From: an uncultured Clostridia bacterium
Lineage (GTDB): Bacteria; Bacillota; Clostridia; Christensenellales; Borkfalkiaceae
Direction of reading: 5' to 3'
DNA length: 64,000 nt
Assembly: GCA_934271265.1 (NCBI GenBank)
Contig: CAKQRE010000022.1
Span: forward strand, 15,100-79,099
A program made the position numbers and the translations under genes. The notes under the pieces are model-generated. The model saw only the letters and a list, made by a program, of their open reading frames with translations. It did not search any database and had not been told where the DNA came from. Shown in pieces: positions 7,374 to 16,560 of the stretch (its first letter is position 1; every line of letters begins with the position of its first letter).

Positions 7374-8879
7374 ATGGATAAAGAAGAAAAGATCATCGAT
7401 CTGATCGACGTCGAAAAACAGTTCGACGGCACGGTTGCCGTCGAAAAGATGAACCTTTACGTACGCAAAGGCGAATTCGTCACCCTTCTCGGACCTTCCG
7501 GGTGCGGCAAATCGACAACTCTCCGCATGATCGCGGGTTTCGAACTTCCCACCTCGGGCAGGATCCTTCTGAACGGAAAGGACATCACGAATGTTCCCCC
7601 CTACGAAAGACCGATCAATACGGTTTTCCAACGTTACGCCCTTTTCCCGCACCTGAACGTTTACGACAACATCGCCTACGGGCTGAAACTGAAAAGTTAC
7701 CGCAACACCTATCAGACGGCGGACGGAAAGACTGTAGTAAAGAAAGAAAAACTTACCAAGGCGGAGATCGATCAGAAGGTATCCCGCGTGCTGAAACTCG
7801 TGGATCTCGAAGAATTCGAAAAAAGAGACGTGACCACCCTTTCCGGCGGACAACAGCAACGTATCGCGATCGCCCGCGCCATCGTGAACGAACCTGAAAT
7901 TCTTCTTTTGGACGAACCTCTCGGCGCGCTCGACCTGAAAATGAGAAAGGACATGCAGCTCGAGCTGAAAGAAATGCACGACAAGCTCGGTATTACCTTT
8001 ATCTACGTCACGCACGATCAGGAAGAAGCCCTTACCATGAGCGACACGATCGTCGTTATGAAAGACGGGCAGATCCAGCAGATCGGCACGCCGAAAGATA
8101 TTTACAACGAACCGAAAAACGCATTCGTCGCAGACTTCATCGGCGAGAGCAATATTTTCTCGGGAACGATGGTCGGAGATAAAAAAGTACGCTTTATCAA
8201 CAAAGTGTTCGAATGTGTGGACGATTTCCCGCTGAACGAAAAGGTGGACGTCGTCGTTCGCCCCGAAGACGTGTATCTTGTCGACGAAGGCAAGGGACAG
8301 GTGACCGGCGAGATCGTTTCTTCCATTTTCAAAGGCGTTCACTATGAAATGACGATGATGGTCGGCAAAACGGAGATCCTGATTCAGGACACGCAGGAAA
8401 GAAAGGTCGGGGAAAAATGTTCCGTCATCATCCGCCCGGACGATATCCATATCATGGCGAAGGAATTTACCGTGAACCGTTACGACGGCTATATCACGAA
8501 GAAAAATACCGTTCACTTCGCGGACGGCGAGTTTGAATGCGACGTCACTTCCCTTTACGAAGGCTCTCACCTCGACGAAGAAGGTTATCTGATCACGGCA
8601 AACGGAGAAAAGATCGACCTGACCGATACGGACGTGAATGTCGAAGTCGGACTGAAAGATATCGAGATCATCGACAACGACGAAGACGGCGAAGCCTGCG
8701 GCACGATCGTTTCCATCGTTTACAAGGGCGACCACTACCAGATCATCATCCGCACCGACGAAGAGGAAGAAGATTTCGTTGTCGATACCGAATACACCTG
8801 GAACGAAAACGACAGAGTTTCCGTCAGGATCCCGAAAGACAAGATCAGGCTTACCCTGAAACAGGAGGCAAAGAAATAA
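7374..8879 (+). CDS. potA: Spermidine/putrescine ABC transporter ATPase PotA, long form
   Basis: A 501-residue ATPase powering polyamine import. Motifs: Walker A GPSGCGKST (40-48), Q-loop VFQRYALFPHL (Q86), signature LSGGQ (156-160), Walker B ILLLDE (176-181), switch histidine H214 in VTHDQEEAL. Usual PotA proteins are about 350-380 residues; this one is longer for two visible reasons: an insertion near residues 107-130 between Q-loop and signature, and an extra C-terminal region. The regulatory tail appears duplicated: GEIVSSIFKGVHYEMTMMVG (about 312) and GTIVSIVYKGDHYQIIIR (about 443) are alike, suggesting two TOBE-type modules joined by an acidic linker. An AAGGAG site precedes the ATG. 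The stop overlaps the potB start (TAATG). Confidence 0.93.
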   Translation: MDKEEKIIDLIDVEKQFDGTVAVEKMNLYVRKGEFVTLLGPSGCGKSTTLRMIAGFELPTSGRILLNGKDITNVPPYERPINTVFQRYALFPHLNVYDNIAYGLKLKSYRNTYQTADGKTVVKKEKLTKAEIDQKVSRVLKLVDLEEFEKRDVTTLSGGQQQRIAIARAIVNEPEILLLDEPLGALDLKMRKDMQLELKEMHDKLGITFIYVTHDQEEALTMSDTIVVMKDGQIQQIGTPKDIYNEPKNAFVADFIGESNIFSGTMVGDKKVRFINKVFECVDDFPLNEKVDVVVRPEDVYLVDEGKGQVTGEIVSSIFKGVHYEMTMMVGKTEILIQDTQERKVGEKCSVIIRPDDIHIMAKEFTVNRYDGYITKKNTVHFADGEFECDVTSLYEGSHLDEEGYLITANGEKIDLTDTDVNVEVGLKDIEIIDNDEDGEACGTIVSIVYKGDHYQIIIRTDEEEEDFVVDTEYTWNENDRVSVRIPKDKIRLTLKQEAKK

Positions 8880-9721
8880 TGAAAGCCCTTGCTTTTTCGA
8901 GAAAACAGCTCGGGATCCCGTACGCGCTTTTCATCGCGCTGTTCGTTGTGTTCCCTCTGCTTCTCATCATCCTTTTCGCCTTCACGGTAGAGGATGCGGA
9001 AATCGCGACGAACAACATCTCCGCGTTTTCCTTCTCGTTTGAAAATTTCGTTTCTTTCTTCGGAAAATCGGCGAACATCCGTGCCGTTTACATTTCGTTC
9101 GGTCTCGCGATCATCACGACGGTGATCTGTCTGATCATCGCTTATCCCGTCGCGTATATCCTCGCCCGCTCGCAAAGCAAAAGCAAGCACGTTTTCCTTG
9201 TGCTTTTCATCCTGCCCATGTGGATCAATTTCGTTCTTCGCACGGCGGCGATGAAAGAACTTCTCTTTGCGATCGGAATGTACCGTTCCAACAAGCTCAG
9301 CATGGTGAACACCGTGATCGGCATGGTTTACGACTATCTGCCCTTCACCATTCTTCCCCTGTACACCGTTCTGATCAAACTCGATAAAAACGTGCTGGAA
9401 GCCTCCGCCGACCTCGGCGCGACTTCGGCGCAAACCTTCTGGAAAGTCGTCGTTCCCCTGTCCGCGCCCGGTATCGTAAGCGCGGTCACGATGGTCCTTC
9501 TCCCCACAACGACGAGTTACGTGATCTCCGACACGCTCGGAAACGGCAACGTTACCATTATCGGCAAACTGATCGAAGACCAGTTCTCCACGATGTTCGA
9601 CTGGCACGCGGGTTCCGCGATCGCCATGATCCTTCTCGTGCTCATCTTCCTCACCATGCTGATCACGGGCAAATTCTCCAGCGGAGAAGAGATCAATACA
9701 AGAGGTGGCGGATTATGGTAA
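8879..9721 (+). CDS. potB: Polyamine ABC transporter permease PotB
   Basis: A 280-residue inner-membrane permease. I take the ATG at 8879, which shares one base with the potA stop and follows ACAGGAGG, rather than upstream in-frame codons lying inside potA. It begins MKALAFSRKQLGIPYALFIA and has about six hydrophobic helices. The cytoplasmic EAA loop that docks on the ATPase is visible as EASADLGATSAQTFWKVVVP. The C-terminus overlaps potC by seven bases. It pairs with PotC to form the channel for spermidine/putrescine delivered by PotD. Confidence 0.92.
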   Translation: MKALAFSRKQLGIPYALFIALFVVFPLLLIILFAFTVEDAEIATNNISAFSFSFENFVSFFGKSANIRAVYISFGLAIITTVICLIIAYPVAYILARSQSKSKHVFLVLFILPMWINFVLRTAAMKELLFAIGMYRSNKLSMVNTVIGMVYDYLPFTILPLYTVLIKLDKNVLEASADLGATSAQTFWKVVVPLSAPGIVSAVTMVLLPTTTSYVISDTLGNGNVTIIGKLIEDQFSTMFDWHAGSAIAMILLVLIFLTMLITGKFSSGEEINTRGGGLW

Positions 9722-10512
9722 AAAAGATTTTAAAACGGTCTTATCTTCTGATCGTCATTGCCATTTTGTATGCGCCGATCATTCTTCTCACGATCTATTC
9801 CTTCAACCTTTCTCCCTCGATCGGCGTCTGGTCGAAAGAATGGGGTTTCGATCTTTATTATCAGCTGTTTACCGACGAATCGCTCGTACAAACGGTTATA
9901 AACACGGCTGTTCTCGCCCTTCTTGCGGCAAGCCTTTCCACGATTCTCGGAACGATAGGCGCGATCGGAACTTATTATTCAAGCAAAAAAACACAGAAGA
10001 TGCTTAACGGGCTCACGCAGATCCCCGTTATCAATGCGGAGATCGTAACCGCTGTTTCCATTGCCCTGATCTGCACGATGTTCTCATTCGGCAGAACTTA
10101 CGCGTCTCTTCTTATCGGGCATATCGTTCTTTGCTTCCCGTTCGTATATCTTTCCGTTCTTCCCAAGCTGAAACAGCTTGACGGCAACCTGTACGAAGCG
10201 GCGCTCGACCTCGGCGCAAGCCCGACGAAGGCTCTGTTCTCCGTCATCCTGCCGGAGATCCTTCCCGGCATCTTCAGCGGGTTCATGCTTGCGATCACCC
10301 TTTCGCTCGACGATTACATCGTTTCCACCTTCACCCGCCCGCCGACGTTCGATACCATTTCCACTTACGTGTTCGACGCCTACGCCAAAGGCGGCAAGGG
10401 TTCGTCCGTTCCCGCACTGAGAGCTCTTTCCACCATCATTTTCGTCATCATGCTCATCGTTCTTCTCGTGCAGAACATTCTCGCCAACAAGAAGAAAGGA
10501 GGCAACAAATGA
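9715..10512 (+). CDS. potC: Polyamine ABC transporter permease PotC
   Basis: A 265-residue permease with six hydrophobic segments, starting MVKKILKRSYLLIVIAILYA. The EAA loop reads EAALDLGASPTKALFSVILP, and the segment LSLDDYIVSTFTRPP after it is characteristic of PotC. AGAGGTGG inside the end of potB is its ribosome binding site, and the two genes overlap by seven bases. The stop overlaps the potD start as ATGA. It forms the transmembrane channel with PotB. Confidence 0.93.
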   Translation: MVKKILKRSYLLIVIAILYAPIILLTIYSFNLSPSIGVWSKEWGFDLYYQLFTDESLVQTVINTAVLALLAASLSTILGTIGAIGTYYSSKKTQKMLNGLTQIPVINAEIVTAVSIALICTMFSFGRTYASLLIGHIVLCFPFVYLSVLPKLKQLDGNLYEAALDLGASPTKALFSVILPEILPGIFSGFMLAITLSLDDYIVSTFTRPPTFDTISTYVFDAYAKGGKGSSVPALRALSTIIFVIMLIVLLVQNILANKKKGGNK

Positions 10513-12161
10513 AAAAAATCGTCAATCTGATCCTTGCCCTTTCTCTTGCCCTTTCCTCGGTCGGATTTGCTTCTTCCTGCAAGAAAGAAGACGTCCTTTA
10601 CCTCAACGTTTATAATGCGGAAGAATATATTTCCGAGTATGACGAAGAATGGGAAACCGTAGACATTATCGAAGAATTCGAAAAGTGGGCGACCGAAAAA
10701 TACGGCAAAAAAGTCGTGGTGAAATATTCCACGTTCGGTACTCTCGAAAACATGTACAACGAGCTTCAGCTCACCAAACGCAAATCCGGAGACGGTTACG
10801 TTTACAATTACGATCTCGTTTGCCCGTCCGACTATATGATCCAGCGGATGATCAACGAGAACATGCTCGAAAAATTCGATTACAACGTCGAAACGGGAGA
10901 ATACGCCTCTCTCGACAATTATAACGATTACGCTTCCGGTTTTATCACCGACCTCTTCTCTTCCAGCAAGGAAACCAACCACGTTACCGGTGAAACGGGC
11001 GTGTGGGCGGAATACGCCGTGTGCTACATGTGGGGCACGATGGGTTTCGTTTACAATCCCGACATCATCGACGAAGAAGACGCGAAACACTGGGATCTCC
11101 CGTGGAATCTTTACTACAAAAACCTCGGGACGATCAAAGACAGCCTGCGCGACACCTATTCCCTCTCCGTCGGATACGTTTACCGCAACGAGCTTCTCAC
11201 TTTGCGCGGATACTGGGAAAACGGCGATCTTTCACACGACGAGTACAAAGCCGTTCTCGTGAAAGTGTTCAACAACGTGAACACCCGTCTCTCCGAAGAG
11301 TTTGCCGCCTTAGACGTTTTTAAAGACGGCGCGAACGCCGCAGGTTTGAAAAAGGTCAGCGACCTTTTCGACGGCAAGCAAAACTCTCTCGGGAAAACCA
11401 CCGTGGACGCCGCGAGCGAAGAGCTGAAAACGCTGAAAAAAAATGTTTACGGATTCGAAGTGGACAGCGGTAAAAAAGATATGGCTGCCGGCAAGATCGC
11501 GATCAACTTCGCATGGTCGGGAGACGCCGCATATACCCTCGACCTTGCCGACGAAGACGGTACGGAACTCTATTATTCCGTTCCCGAAGAAGGCAGCAAC
11601 ATCTGGTTCGACGCATGGGTCATGCCCAAAGGCGCAAACAAAGAACTCGCTCAGGATTTCGTCAATTTCCTCTCCTCGCCCGAAATGGCGATCTCGAACA
11701 TGGACTATATCGGCTACGTCAGCCCGATCGCCGGAAACGCGGTTTTCGAACATATGACGGAAACTTACGAACTTTCCGACGCGGAAGACGAAGACCACCC
11801 CGTACGCATCGATTACAGTTATTATTTCGATAACTTAGAGGACGGCGTCAGCCCGATCGTCTATTCTTCGGAAGACAACATCGGCAGACAGCTCACCACG
11901 CAGTACCCCTTAAAAGAAACGGTGGATCGTTGCGCGCTGATGACCGCTCTCCCGAAAGATCAGCTGAAAGCGATCAACGCCATGTGGAGCGACGTGAAAG
12001 TCGGCGACGTTCCCACGGCGATCCTGATCGGCGTTCCCGTCATCGTGCTGCTCGTCGTCATAATCCTTTCCGCTCTTGCGATCGCAAAAAAGAAAGGATT
12101 CCGCTTCGAACGCAAAAAGAAATATTACGGAAAACTCGTATCGAGCGAAAGGATCCGCTGA
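10509..12161 (+). CDS. potD: Polyamine-binding lipoprotein PotD with extra C-terminal membrane helix
   Basis: A 550-residue extracellular binding protein. The N-terminus is a lipoprotein signal (hydrophobic run, then FASSC, cysteine 24). The body has PotD-like features: an early YNAEEYIS segment, MWGTMGFVYNPDII and AINFAWSGDAAY-type segments. Two things are unusual. It is about 200 residues longer than a typical PotD, and it ends with a strong transmembrane helix (AILIGVPVIVLLVVIILSAL) followed by a basic tail, so the protein could be anchored at both ends. The ATG overlaps the potC stop. A strong terminator follows at 12189-12226, closing the operon. Confidence 0.88.
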   Translation: MKKIVNLILALSLALSSVGFASSCKKEDVLYLNVYNAEEYISEYDEEWETVDIIEEFEKWATEKYGKKVVVKYSTFGTLENMYNELQLTKRKSGDGYVYNYDLVCPSDYMIQRMINENMLEKFDYNVETGEYASLDNYNDYASGFITDLFSSSKETNHVTGETGVWAEYAVCYMWGTMGFVYNPDIIDEEDAKHWDLPWNLYYKNLGTIKDSLRDTYSLSVGYVYRNELLTLRGYWENGDLSHDEYKAVLVKVFNNVNTRLSEEFAALDVFKDGANAAGLKKVSDLFDGKQNSLGKTTVDAASEELKTLKKNVYGFEVDSGKKDMAAGKIAINFAWSGDAAYTLDLADEDGTELYYSVPEEGSNIWFDAWVMPKGANKELAQDFVNFLSSPEMAISNMDYIGYVSPIAGNAVFEHMTETYELSDAEDEDHPVRIDYSYYFDNLEDGVSPIVYSSEDNIGRQLTTQYPLKETVDRCALMTALPKDQLKAINAMWSDVKVGDVPTAILIGVPVIVLLVVIILSALAIAKKKGFRFERKKKYYGKLVSSERIR

Positions 12162-12188
12162 TCCCTTTCCCGAATCCCGCAGTTTCCC

Positions 12189-12226
12189 GCCCGGAAGGAG
12201 CCACATGCTCCTCCCGGGCTTTTTTT
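12189..12226 (+). terminator. Rho-independent terminator of the pot operon
   Basis: A 12-bp stem with one mismatch (arms 12189-12201 and 12207-12219, loop CACAT) followed by seven T. It lies 27 bases after the potD stop. Confidence 0.88.
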
Positions 12227-12262
12227 CTTGCCTCTTCCCCGGCAGAACGACAAAGAAAAACA

Positions 12263-12278
12263 CGATAATCGTCTTATA
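12263..12278 (+). repeat. Intergenic copy of the recurrent TCGACTTATA-like motif
   Basis: CGATAATCGTCTTATA, one base from the core and preceded by the same CGATAA as the copies at 4434 and 28885. It follows the pot terminator. The rest of the 12162-12662 interval holds an A/T-rich inverted repeat near 12409-12438, the rhamnosidase promoter, and a GC-rich leader of about 170 bases with no recognised RNA family. Confidence 0.5.
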
Positions 12279-12457
12279 CGCCCGTTTTTGCAAGAAAGGG
12301 GTCAGCGATTCTCCGTCGCCGCCCCTAAAAACCGGGCAGAAAGAAAACGAACCCCGTCGGGCGCGGCTCCTTTACTACAATTTTCGAAAAATGTCAAGCA
12401 TTTTCGGTAAAAGTTTTAAATTTTTTGAAAAACTTTTCGGGAAAGGCACTTTTTTAT

Positions 12458-12486
12458 TTGAAAAAAAAAGCAGAATGTGATAAAAT
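12458..12486 (+). promoter_or_regulatory. Promoter of the rhamnosidase gene
   Basis: TTGAAA (12458-12463), 17-base spacer, TGATAAAAT giving an extended -10 (TAAAAT at 12481-12486). The transcript would have a leader of about 170 bases before the ATG at 12663. Confidence 0.65.
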
Positions 12487-12662
12487 AGAAAGAGAAGAAA
12501 AGGCGACTTTTCCGCCTTATCCGAAGCCGCGGCCCAAGGCAGCGGCGAAACGACGATATCCGAAAGCAAAAGAAAATCCGACCGAACAGAGCGTCGTCGT
12601 TCCGACGTTTTTCGGCGTCCCCCACCGCGAACAAATCAAACGAAGATCCCCAGAGGTAACAC

Positions 12663-14531
12663 ATGAAAAAGATAATGCAAGCAACGAAGATCTGGACAAA
12701 CAATCCGGACACGATCGACGAATACGTCGATTTCAAAAGCGAATTTTCCTGCACCGCGGGAGAAAAGATTTTTCTCGACATCTCGTGCGACAACGTTTTC
12801 AACGTTTATCTGAACGGAGAAAACGCGGGCTTCGGTTCCTGCCAGAATTTTATCGGCAGTCTGCAGTATTATACTTTCGATATTACCCGTCTTTGTAAAG
12901 AACACAACGATCTCGCGTTTACCGTATGGCATTTCGGCGAAGATTCTTCCACCTATATCAAACAGCCCGCTTATCTCATGTTCCGAGTGAGACAGGGGGA
13001 AAATATCCTTCTTACGTCCGATAAAAACGTGCTTTGCGCACCTAACCCGAATTTTAAGAGCGGGCGTGCGCAGCTGATCACCGTTCAGCTCGGTTTCGGC
13101 TTTTATTACGACAACTCGGTAAACGACGAACGGAACTTCGTTCCCTCCACGGAATACGGAGAAGCGGAGGCGGAATATAACAATATTCTCAATCTCAAAA
13201 TGCTGAAACGTTCCACGGCAAAGATCAGAAAAACGGATTACGGTTATCTGATCGACATGAAAAAGGAAACCGTCGGCTTTCTCGACCTCGAACTGAACGC
13301 AACGGAAGAGGAGGAGATCCTGATCTGCTACGGCGAACGGCTCGACGAAAACGGTCGCGTTCCCCGCATCATCGAAAACAGAGACTTTTCTCTTTTTTAT
13401 AAATCGTGCAAAGGCGCGAATGCCTATGTAAACACATTCCGCAGGATCGCGGGCAGATATCTCGAGATCCACACCAAAAGCGCGGAAGTCGTTTATGCGG
13501 GCATCCGCCCCGTTATGTACCCGTCCGTTATCGTGGAAAAGTCGATCCCGGACAAAACGTTACAGAAGATTTACGACATTTCCGTTTATACCCTTCGCTG
13601 CTGCATGCACGAGCATTACGAAGATTGCCCGTGGAGAGAACAGGCGCTTTACGCGCTTGACAGCCGCAATCAGATGCTGTGCGGTTATTATGCTTTCCGC
13701 GGTTATCAGTTCCAGCGCGCAAGCCTCATTCTTCTTGCCAAAGGTCTGCTCGACAACGGACTTCTCAATATCTGCGCGCCTGCAGGTTTTGTGAAACCGA
13801 TCCCTTCCTTCTCGCTGATCTATCCCGTTCAGGTGTACGAATATATCACCTATTCGGGAGACAAGTCGATCCTGAACGAAGTAGGCGACGCTTTGCGCGC
13901 GATCATGAACACCTTCTCTTCCGCGATCGACGAAACGGGCTTGATCCCCGATTTCGAAGAACCTTGCTGGAATTTCTACGAATGGAGCGATCATAACGAT
14001 TATCTGCCCGCTAAAGTCGAGATCGGCGGTACGGTCGTTAAAAATTATGATCTTATTCTCAACTGTATGTACGTTTACGCGGCGGGCTATTACGATAAGA
14101 TCTTCCGTATTTCCACCGATACGACGGCGATCAAAAAGGCGATCAAGGCAAATTTCTTTGTGGAAGGCAAACAGGAATTTAAACTTTCCACTACGGGCGA
14201 AGAACATTTCGGCATGCTCGGCAACGCGTTTGCCATCCTTGCGGGCGTAGGGTCGAAAGCGCTTGCGGAAAAACTGATCAACGACAAAACGCTGATCCCT
14301 GCCACCCTTTCGATGAATGCCTTCGTTTACGACGCGCTTCTGCAAAGCGGCAATCAATATAAAGAATACATTCTTACCGATATCAAAACAAGATATAACC
14401 GCATGATCGCCCGCGGCGCGACCACTTTCTGGGAGACGGAAAAGGGCGCGGAAGATTTCAACAATGCGGGAAGCCTCTGCCACGGCTGGTCGGCAATGCC
14501 CGTGTTCTATCTGAACGAACTGATAGACTGA
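12663..14531 (+). CDS. GH78-like alpha-L-rhamnosidase family protein
   Basis: A 622-residue cytoplasmic protein (no signal peptide). The N-terminal 300 residues are beta-rich modules (VYLNGENAGFGSC resembles the GH78 carbohydrate-binding part). The catalytic (alpha/alpha)6 barrel starts near residue 300 and contains EHYEDCPWREQALYALDSRN (about 317-336), the GH78 signature DCPxRE with its general-acid glutamate region. Related proteins hydrolyse terminal alpha-L-rhamnose, but this short-linker version is divergent and the substrate could differ. It is a single-gene unit with its own promoter; AGAGGTAAC precedes the ATG. Inverted repeats follow the stop. Confidence 0.78.
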   Translation: MKKIMQATKIWTNNPDTIDEYVDFKSEFSCTAGEKIFLDISCDNVFNVYLNGENAGFGSCQNFIGSLQYYTFDITRLCKEHNDLAFTVWHFGEDSSTYIKQPAYLMFRVRQGENILLTSDKNVLCAPNPNFKSGRAQLITVQLGFGFYYDNSVNDERNFVPSTEYGEAEAEYNNILNLKMLKRSTAKIRKTDYGYLIDMKKETVGFLDLELNATEEEEILICYGERLDENGRVPRIIENRDFSLFYKSCKGANAYVNTFRRIAGRYLEIHTKSAEVVYAGIRPVMYPSVIVEKSIPDKTLQKIYDISVYTLRCCMHEHYEDCPWREQALYALDSRNQMLCGYYAFRGYQFQRASLILLAKGLLDNGLLNICAPAGFVKPIPSFSLIYPVQVYEYITYSGDKSILNEVGDALRAIMNTFSSAIDETGLIPDFEEPCWNFYEWSDHNDYLPAKVEIGGTVVKNYDLILNCMYVYAAGYYDKIFRISTDTTAIKKAIKANFFVEGKQEFKLSTTGEEHFGMLGNAFAILAGVGSKALAEKLINDKTLIPATLSMNAFVYDALLQSGNQYKEYILTDIKTRYNRMIARGATTFWETEKGAEDFNNAGSLCHGWSAMPVFYLNELID

Positions 14532-14569
14532 AAATTTCAATCGGTATAAAAGACGCATTTCAAGAATCA

Positions 14570-14637
14570 AATAGGCTTAGCATTCGCTGTCTCCGGCTGT
14601 TTTGTATTTAAACAGGGTGACAAATGCTAAGCCTATT
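14570..14637. repeat. Long perfect inverted repeat after the rhamnosidase gene
   Basis: Perfect 15-base arms AATAGGCTTAGCATT (14570-14584) and its complement (14623-14637), enclosing a second pair CTGTTT/AAACAG (14597-14602, 14610-14615). A run of six T follows at 14653-14658. It could be a terminator for the rhamnosidase transcript, but the separation from the T-run is large and the 15-base exact arms also resemble the ends of a small mobile repeat. Confidence 0.6.
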
Positions 14638-14694
14638 CATATAATGCAGGAGTTTTTTACCGGCACGCCTTAATCTCAGGAAACATATAACAAA

Positions 14695-14738
14695 AAGGCT
14701 GCGTAGCCCTTTCGATCACCGATCGGGAACGCAGCCTT
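14695..14738. terminator. Bidirectional terminator between rhamnosidase and hydA
   Basis: Arms AAGGCTGCGT (14695-14704) and ACGCAGCCTT (14729-14738), with inner CCC/GGG and CGATC/GATCG pairs. On the minus strand it is followed by five T, fitting termination of the hyd operon, whose last stop is at 14777. Confidence 0.85.
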
Positions 14739-14776
14739 CTTCTTTTCCTTTTATCCCCGGATCACGGATCCGGGCT

Positions 14777-16543
14777 TCAGTTTTTGTATTTCTGGCGTGC
14801 ACAGTAAGAAGTGTGCAGCAAGTGATGCGCTTTTTCGGAGCACGGTTCTCCCAAGAAGTCCTCGTATAACTTGATTATCTCCGGATTTTTATGAGATACG
14901 CGAAGAGGCCTGCTCTCGTCTTCGCGATACAGAGCCGCCGCCCGTTTCTCTTTATAAGTGTCGAGAATATCGGCGTCTTCGTTCGGAAGGAAACAAGGCT
15001 GAACGTACGGTTGCCCGCCGCCCGCAACGCATCCGCCCGGGCATCCCATGATCTCGATAAAGAGATAGGGGCTCTTCCCTTCGCGGATCTGATCGAGCAG
15101 AACCTTTGCGTTTTTCATTCCGTGCGCCACGGCGACCTTCACCGTGGTTCCGGCAAGATTATAAGTTGCTTCCTTAATGCCTTCGAGTCCGCGGACTTCG
15201 GTCAGTTCCGTCGATTTCAGCTCTTCTCCGGTGATCTTATACGCCGCCGTTCTGAGCGCCGCTTCCATCACGCCGCCCGTCGCGCCGAAGATCACGCCCG
15301 CGCCGGTGTAATCACCGACGATATCGTGGTCGAATTCCTCATCGGGAAGTTTATCGAAACGGATCCCGGAACGACGAATCAGCTTTCCGAGTTCTCTCGT
15401 CGTCAGAACGGCGTCAACGTCCTTCATACCGTCGACCGCAAGCTGTTCTCTCTCTTTTTCGAACTTCTTTGCCGTGCAGGGCATGATCGAAACGACGAAC
15501 ATATCCTGAGGATTCACGCCGATTTTTTCGGCATAATAATGTTTCAGGATCGCCCCGAACATTTCGTGCGGAGATTTGCAGGAGGACAGATGGGGGATCA
15601 GGTCGCCGTAATTATATTCGCAATAATTGATCCACCCCGGCGAGCAGGAAGTGATCATCGGAAGAGTTCCGCCGAATTTTATTCTTTCCAGAAGCTCCGT
15701 CGCCTCCTCCATAATGGTAAGATCCGCGGCGTAGTTGGTATCGAAAACTTTCTTGAATCCGAGCCTGCGGAGCGCGGCAACCATTCTGCCCGTCACCAAC
15801 GTGCCGATCGGTTCGCCGAATTCCTCGCCGAGCGCGGCTCTTACCGCAGGCGCCGTCTGTACCACGACGTACTTGCCTTCTGCCATCGCGCGGTCTACTT
15901 TATCGATCTCGGAAACTTCCGTCAGCGCGCCCGTCGGGCAAACGCTCACGCACTGCCCGCAAAGAATACAGGGAGAATTTGCGAAACTTCTGTTTTCCGC
16001 CGGAGCGACGATGGTATTGAACCCTCTTTTCTCGAATCCGAGAATTCCGAGCCCGTGCGCGTTTTTGCATCTTTCCACACATCTGCCGCACAGCACGCAT
16101 TTCGACGTATCCCTCTGCACGGACGGCGTAAGGCGATCGATCGTAACGGGGGTATGCGCCCCTTCGTACATATTCTCTCTCGCGCCGGTCAGTTTTGCCA
16201 CGTGGAGAAGCTCGCATTTTCCGTTTTTGTCACACGTCTGGCAGTTCATGTTATGATTGGAGAGAAGAAGTTCCACCGAAGTTCTTCTCGCCTCGGTCGC
16301 TTTGGGAGAAGAAATTCTGATCTCCATTCCTTCCGCAACGGGATACACGCAGGACGCCACAAGCCCCCTCGCGCCGGTCGCCTCTACCAGACAGACGCGG
16401 CAGGAGCCTTTCGAGCATTCCCCGTGATGAAACGAACAAAGAGACGGGATCTCGTATCCGCAACTTTTTGCCGCTTCGAGTATCGTCATTCCGGCTTCCA
16501 CCTCGTAAGGTACGCCTTCTATTTTTATATTGATTTTGGACAT
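14777..16543 (-). CDS. hydA: [FeFe] hydrogenase catalytic subunit HydA (HndD type)
   Basis: About 588 residues, the H2-evolving subunit of an NADH-linked trimeric hydrogenase. Numbering here is from the alternative GTG three bases upstream (16546). It has an N-terminal [2Fe-2S] domain (C37, C49, C52, C66), a His-Cys3 [4Fe-4S] site (H98, C102, C105, C111), two [4Fe-4S] ferredoxin motifs (C150-C160, C193-C203), then the H-cluster domain with TSCSPGW (299-305), MPCTAKKFE (C357) and GCPGGC (501-506). The C-terminal small-subunit region is present. The L1 loop reads TSCS rather than the more familiar TSCC. GGAGG lies upstream; ATG and GTG starts are both possible. It is the last gene after hydC and hydB, 17 bases from hydB. 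Confidence 0.95.
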   Translation of the reverse strand: MSKINIKIEGVPYEVEAGMTILEAAKSCGYEIPSLCSFHHGECSKGSCRVCLVEATGARGLVASCVYPVAEGMEIRISSPKATEARRTSVELLLSNHNMNCQTCDKNGKCELLHVAKLTGARENMYEGAHTPVTIDRLTPSVQRDTSKCVLCGRCVERCKNAHGLGILGFEKRGFNTIVAPAENRSFANSPCILCGQCVSVCPTGALTEVSEIDKVDRAMAEGKYVVVQTAPAVRAALGEEFGEPIGTLVTGRMVAALRRLGFKKVFDTNYAADLTIMEEATELLERIKFGGTLPMITSCSPGWINYCEYNYGDLIPHLSSCKSPHEMFGAILKHYYAEKIGVNPQDMFVVSIMPCTAKKFEKEREQLAVDGMKDVDAVLTTRELGKLIRRSGIRFDKLPDEEFDHDIVGDYTGAGVIFGATGGVMEAALRTAAYKITGEELKSTELTEVRGLEGIKEATYNLAGTTVKVAVAHGMKNAKVLLDQIREGKSPYLFIEIMGCPGGCVAGGGQPYVQPCFLPNEDADILDTYKEKRAAALYREDESRPLRVSHKNPEIIKLYEDFLGEPCSEKAHHLLHTSYCARQKYKN

Positions 16544-16560
16544 CACCCTTTTTCCTCCGC

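Noticed and set aside
7167..8735. A 522-codon minus-strand open frame opposite potA
   Set aside because: Shadow of potA: the opposite strand has all ATPase motifs, a ribosome site and operon context. The antisense product is histidine- and phenylalanine-rich without any domain.
12493..12662. A riboswitch in the long leader of the rhamnosidase gene
   Set aside because: The leader has short hairpins but no conserved core that I recognise from any riboswitch class and no overlapping terminator.
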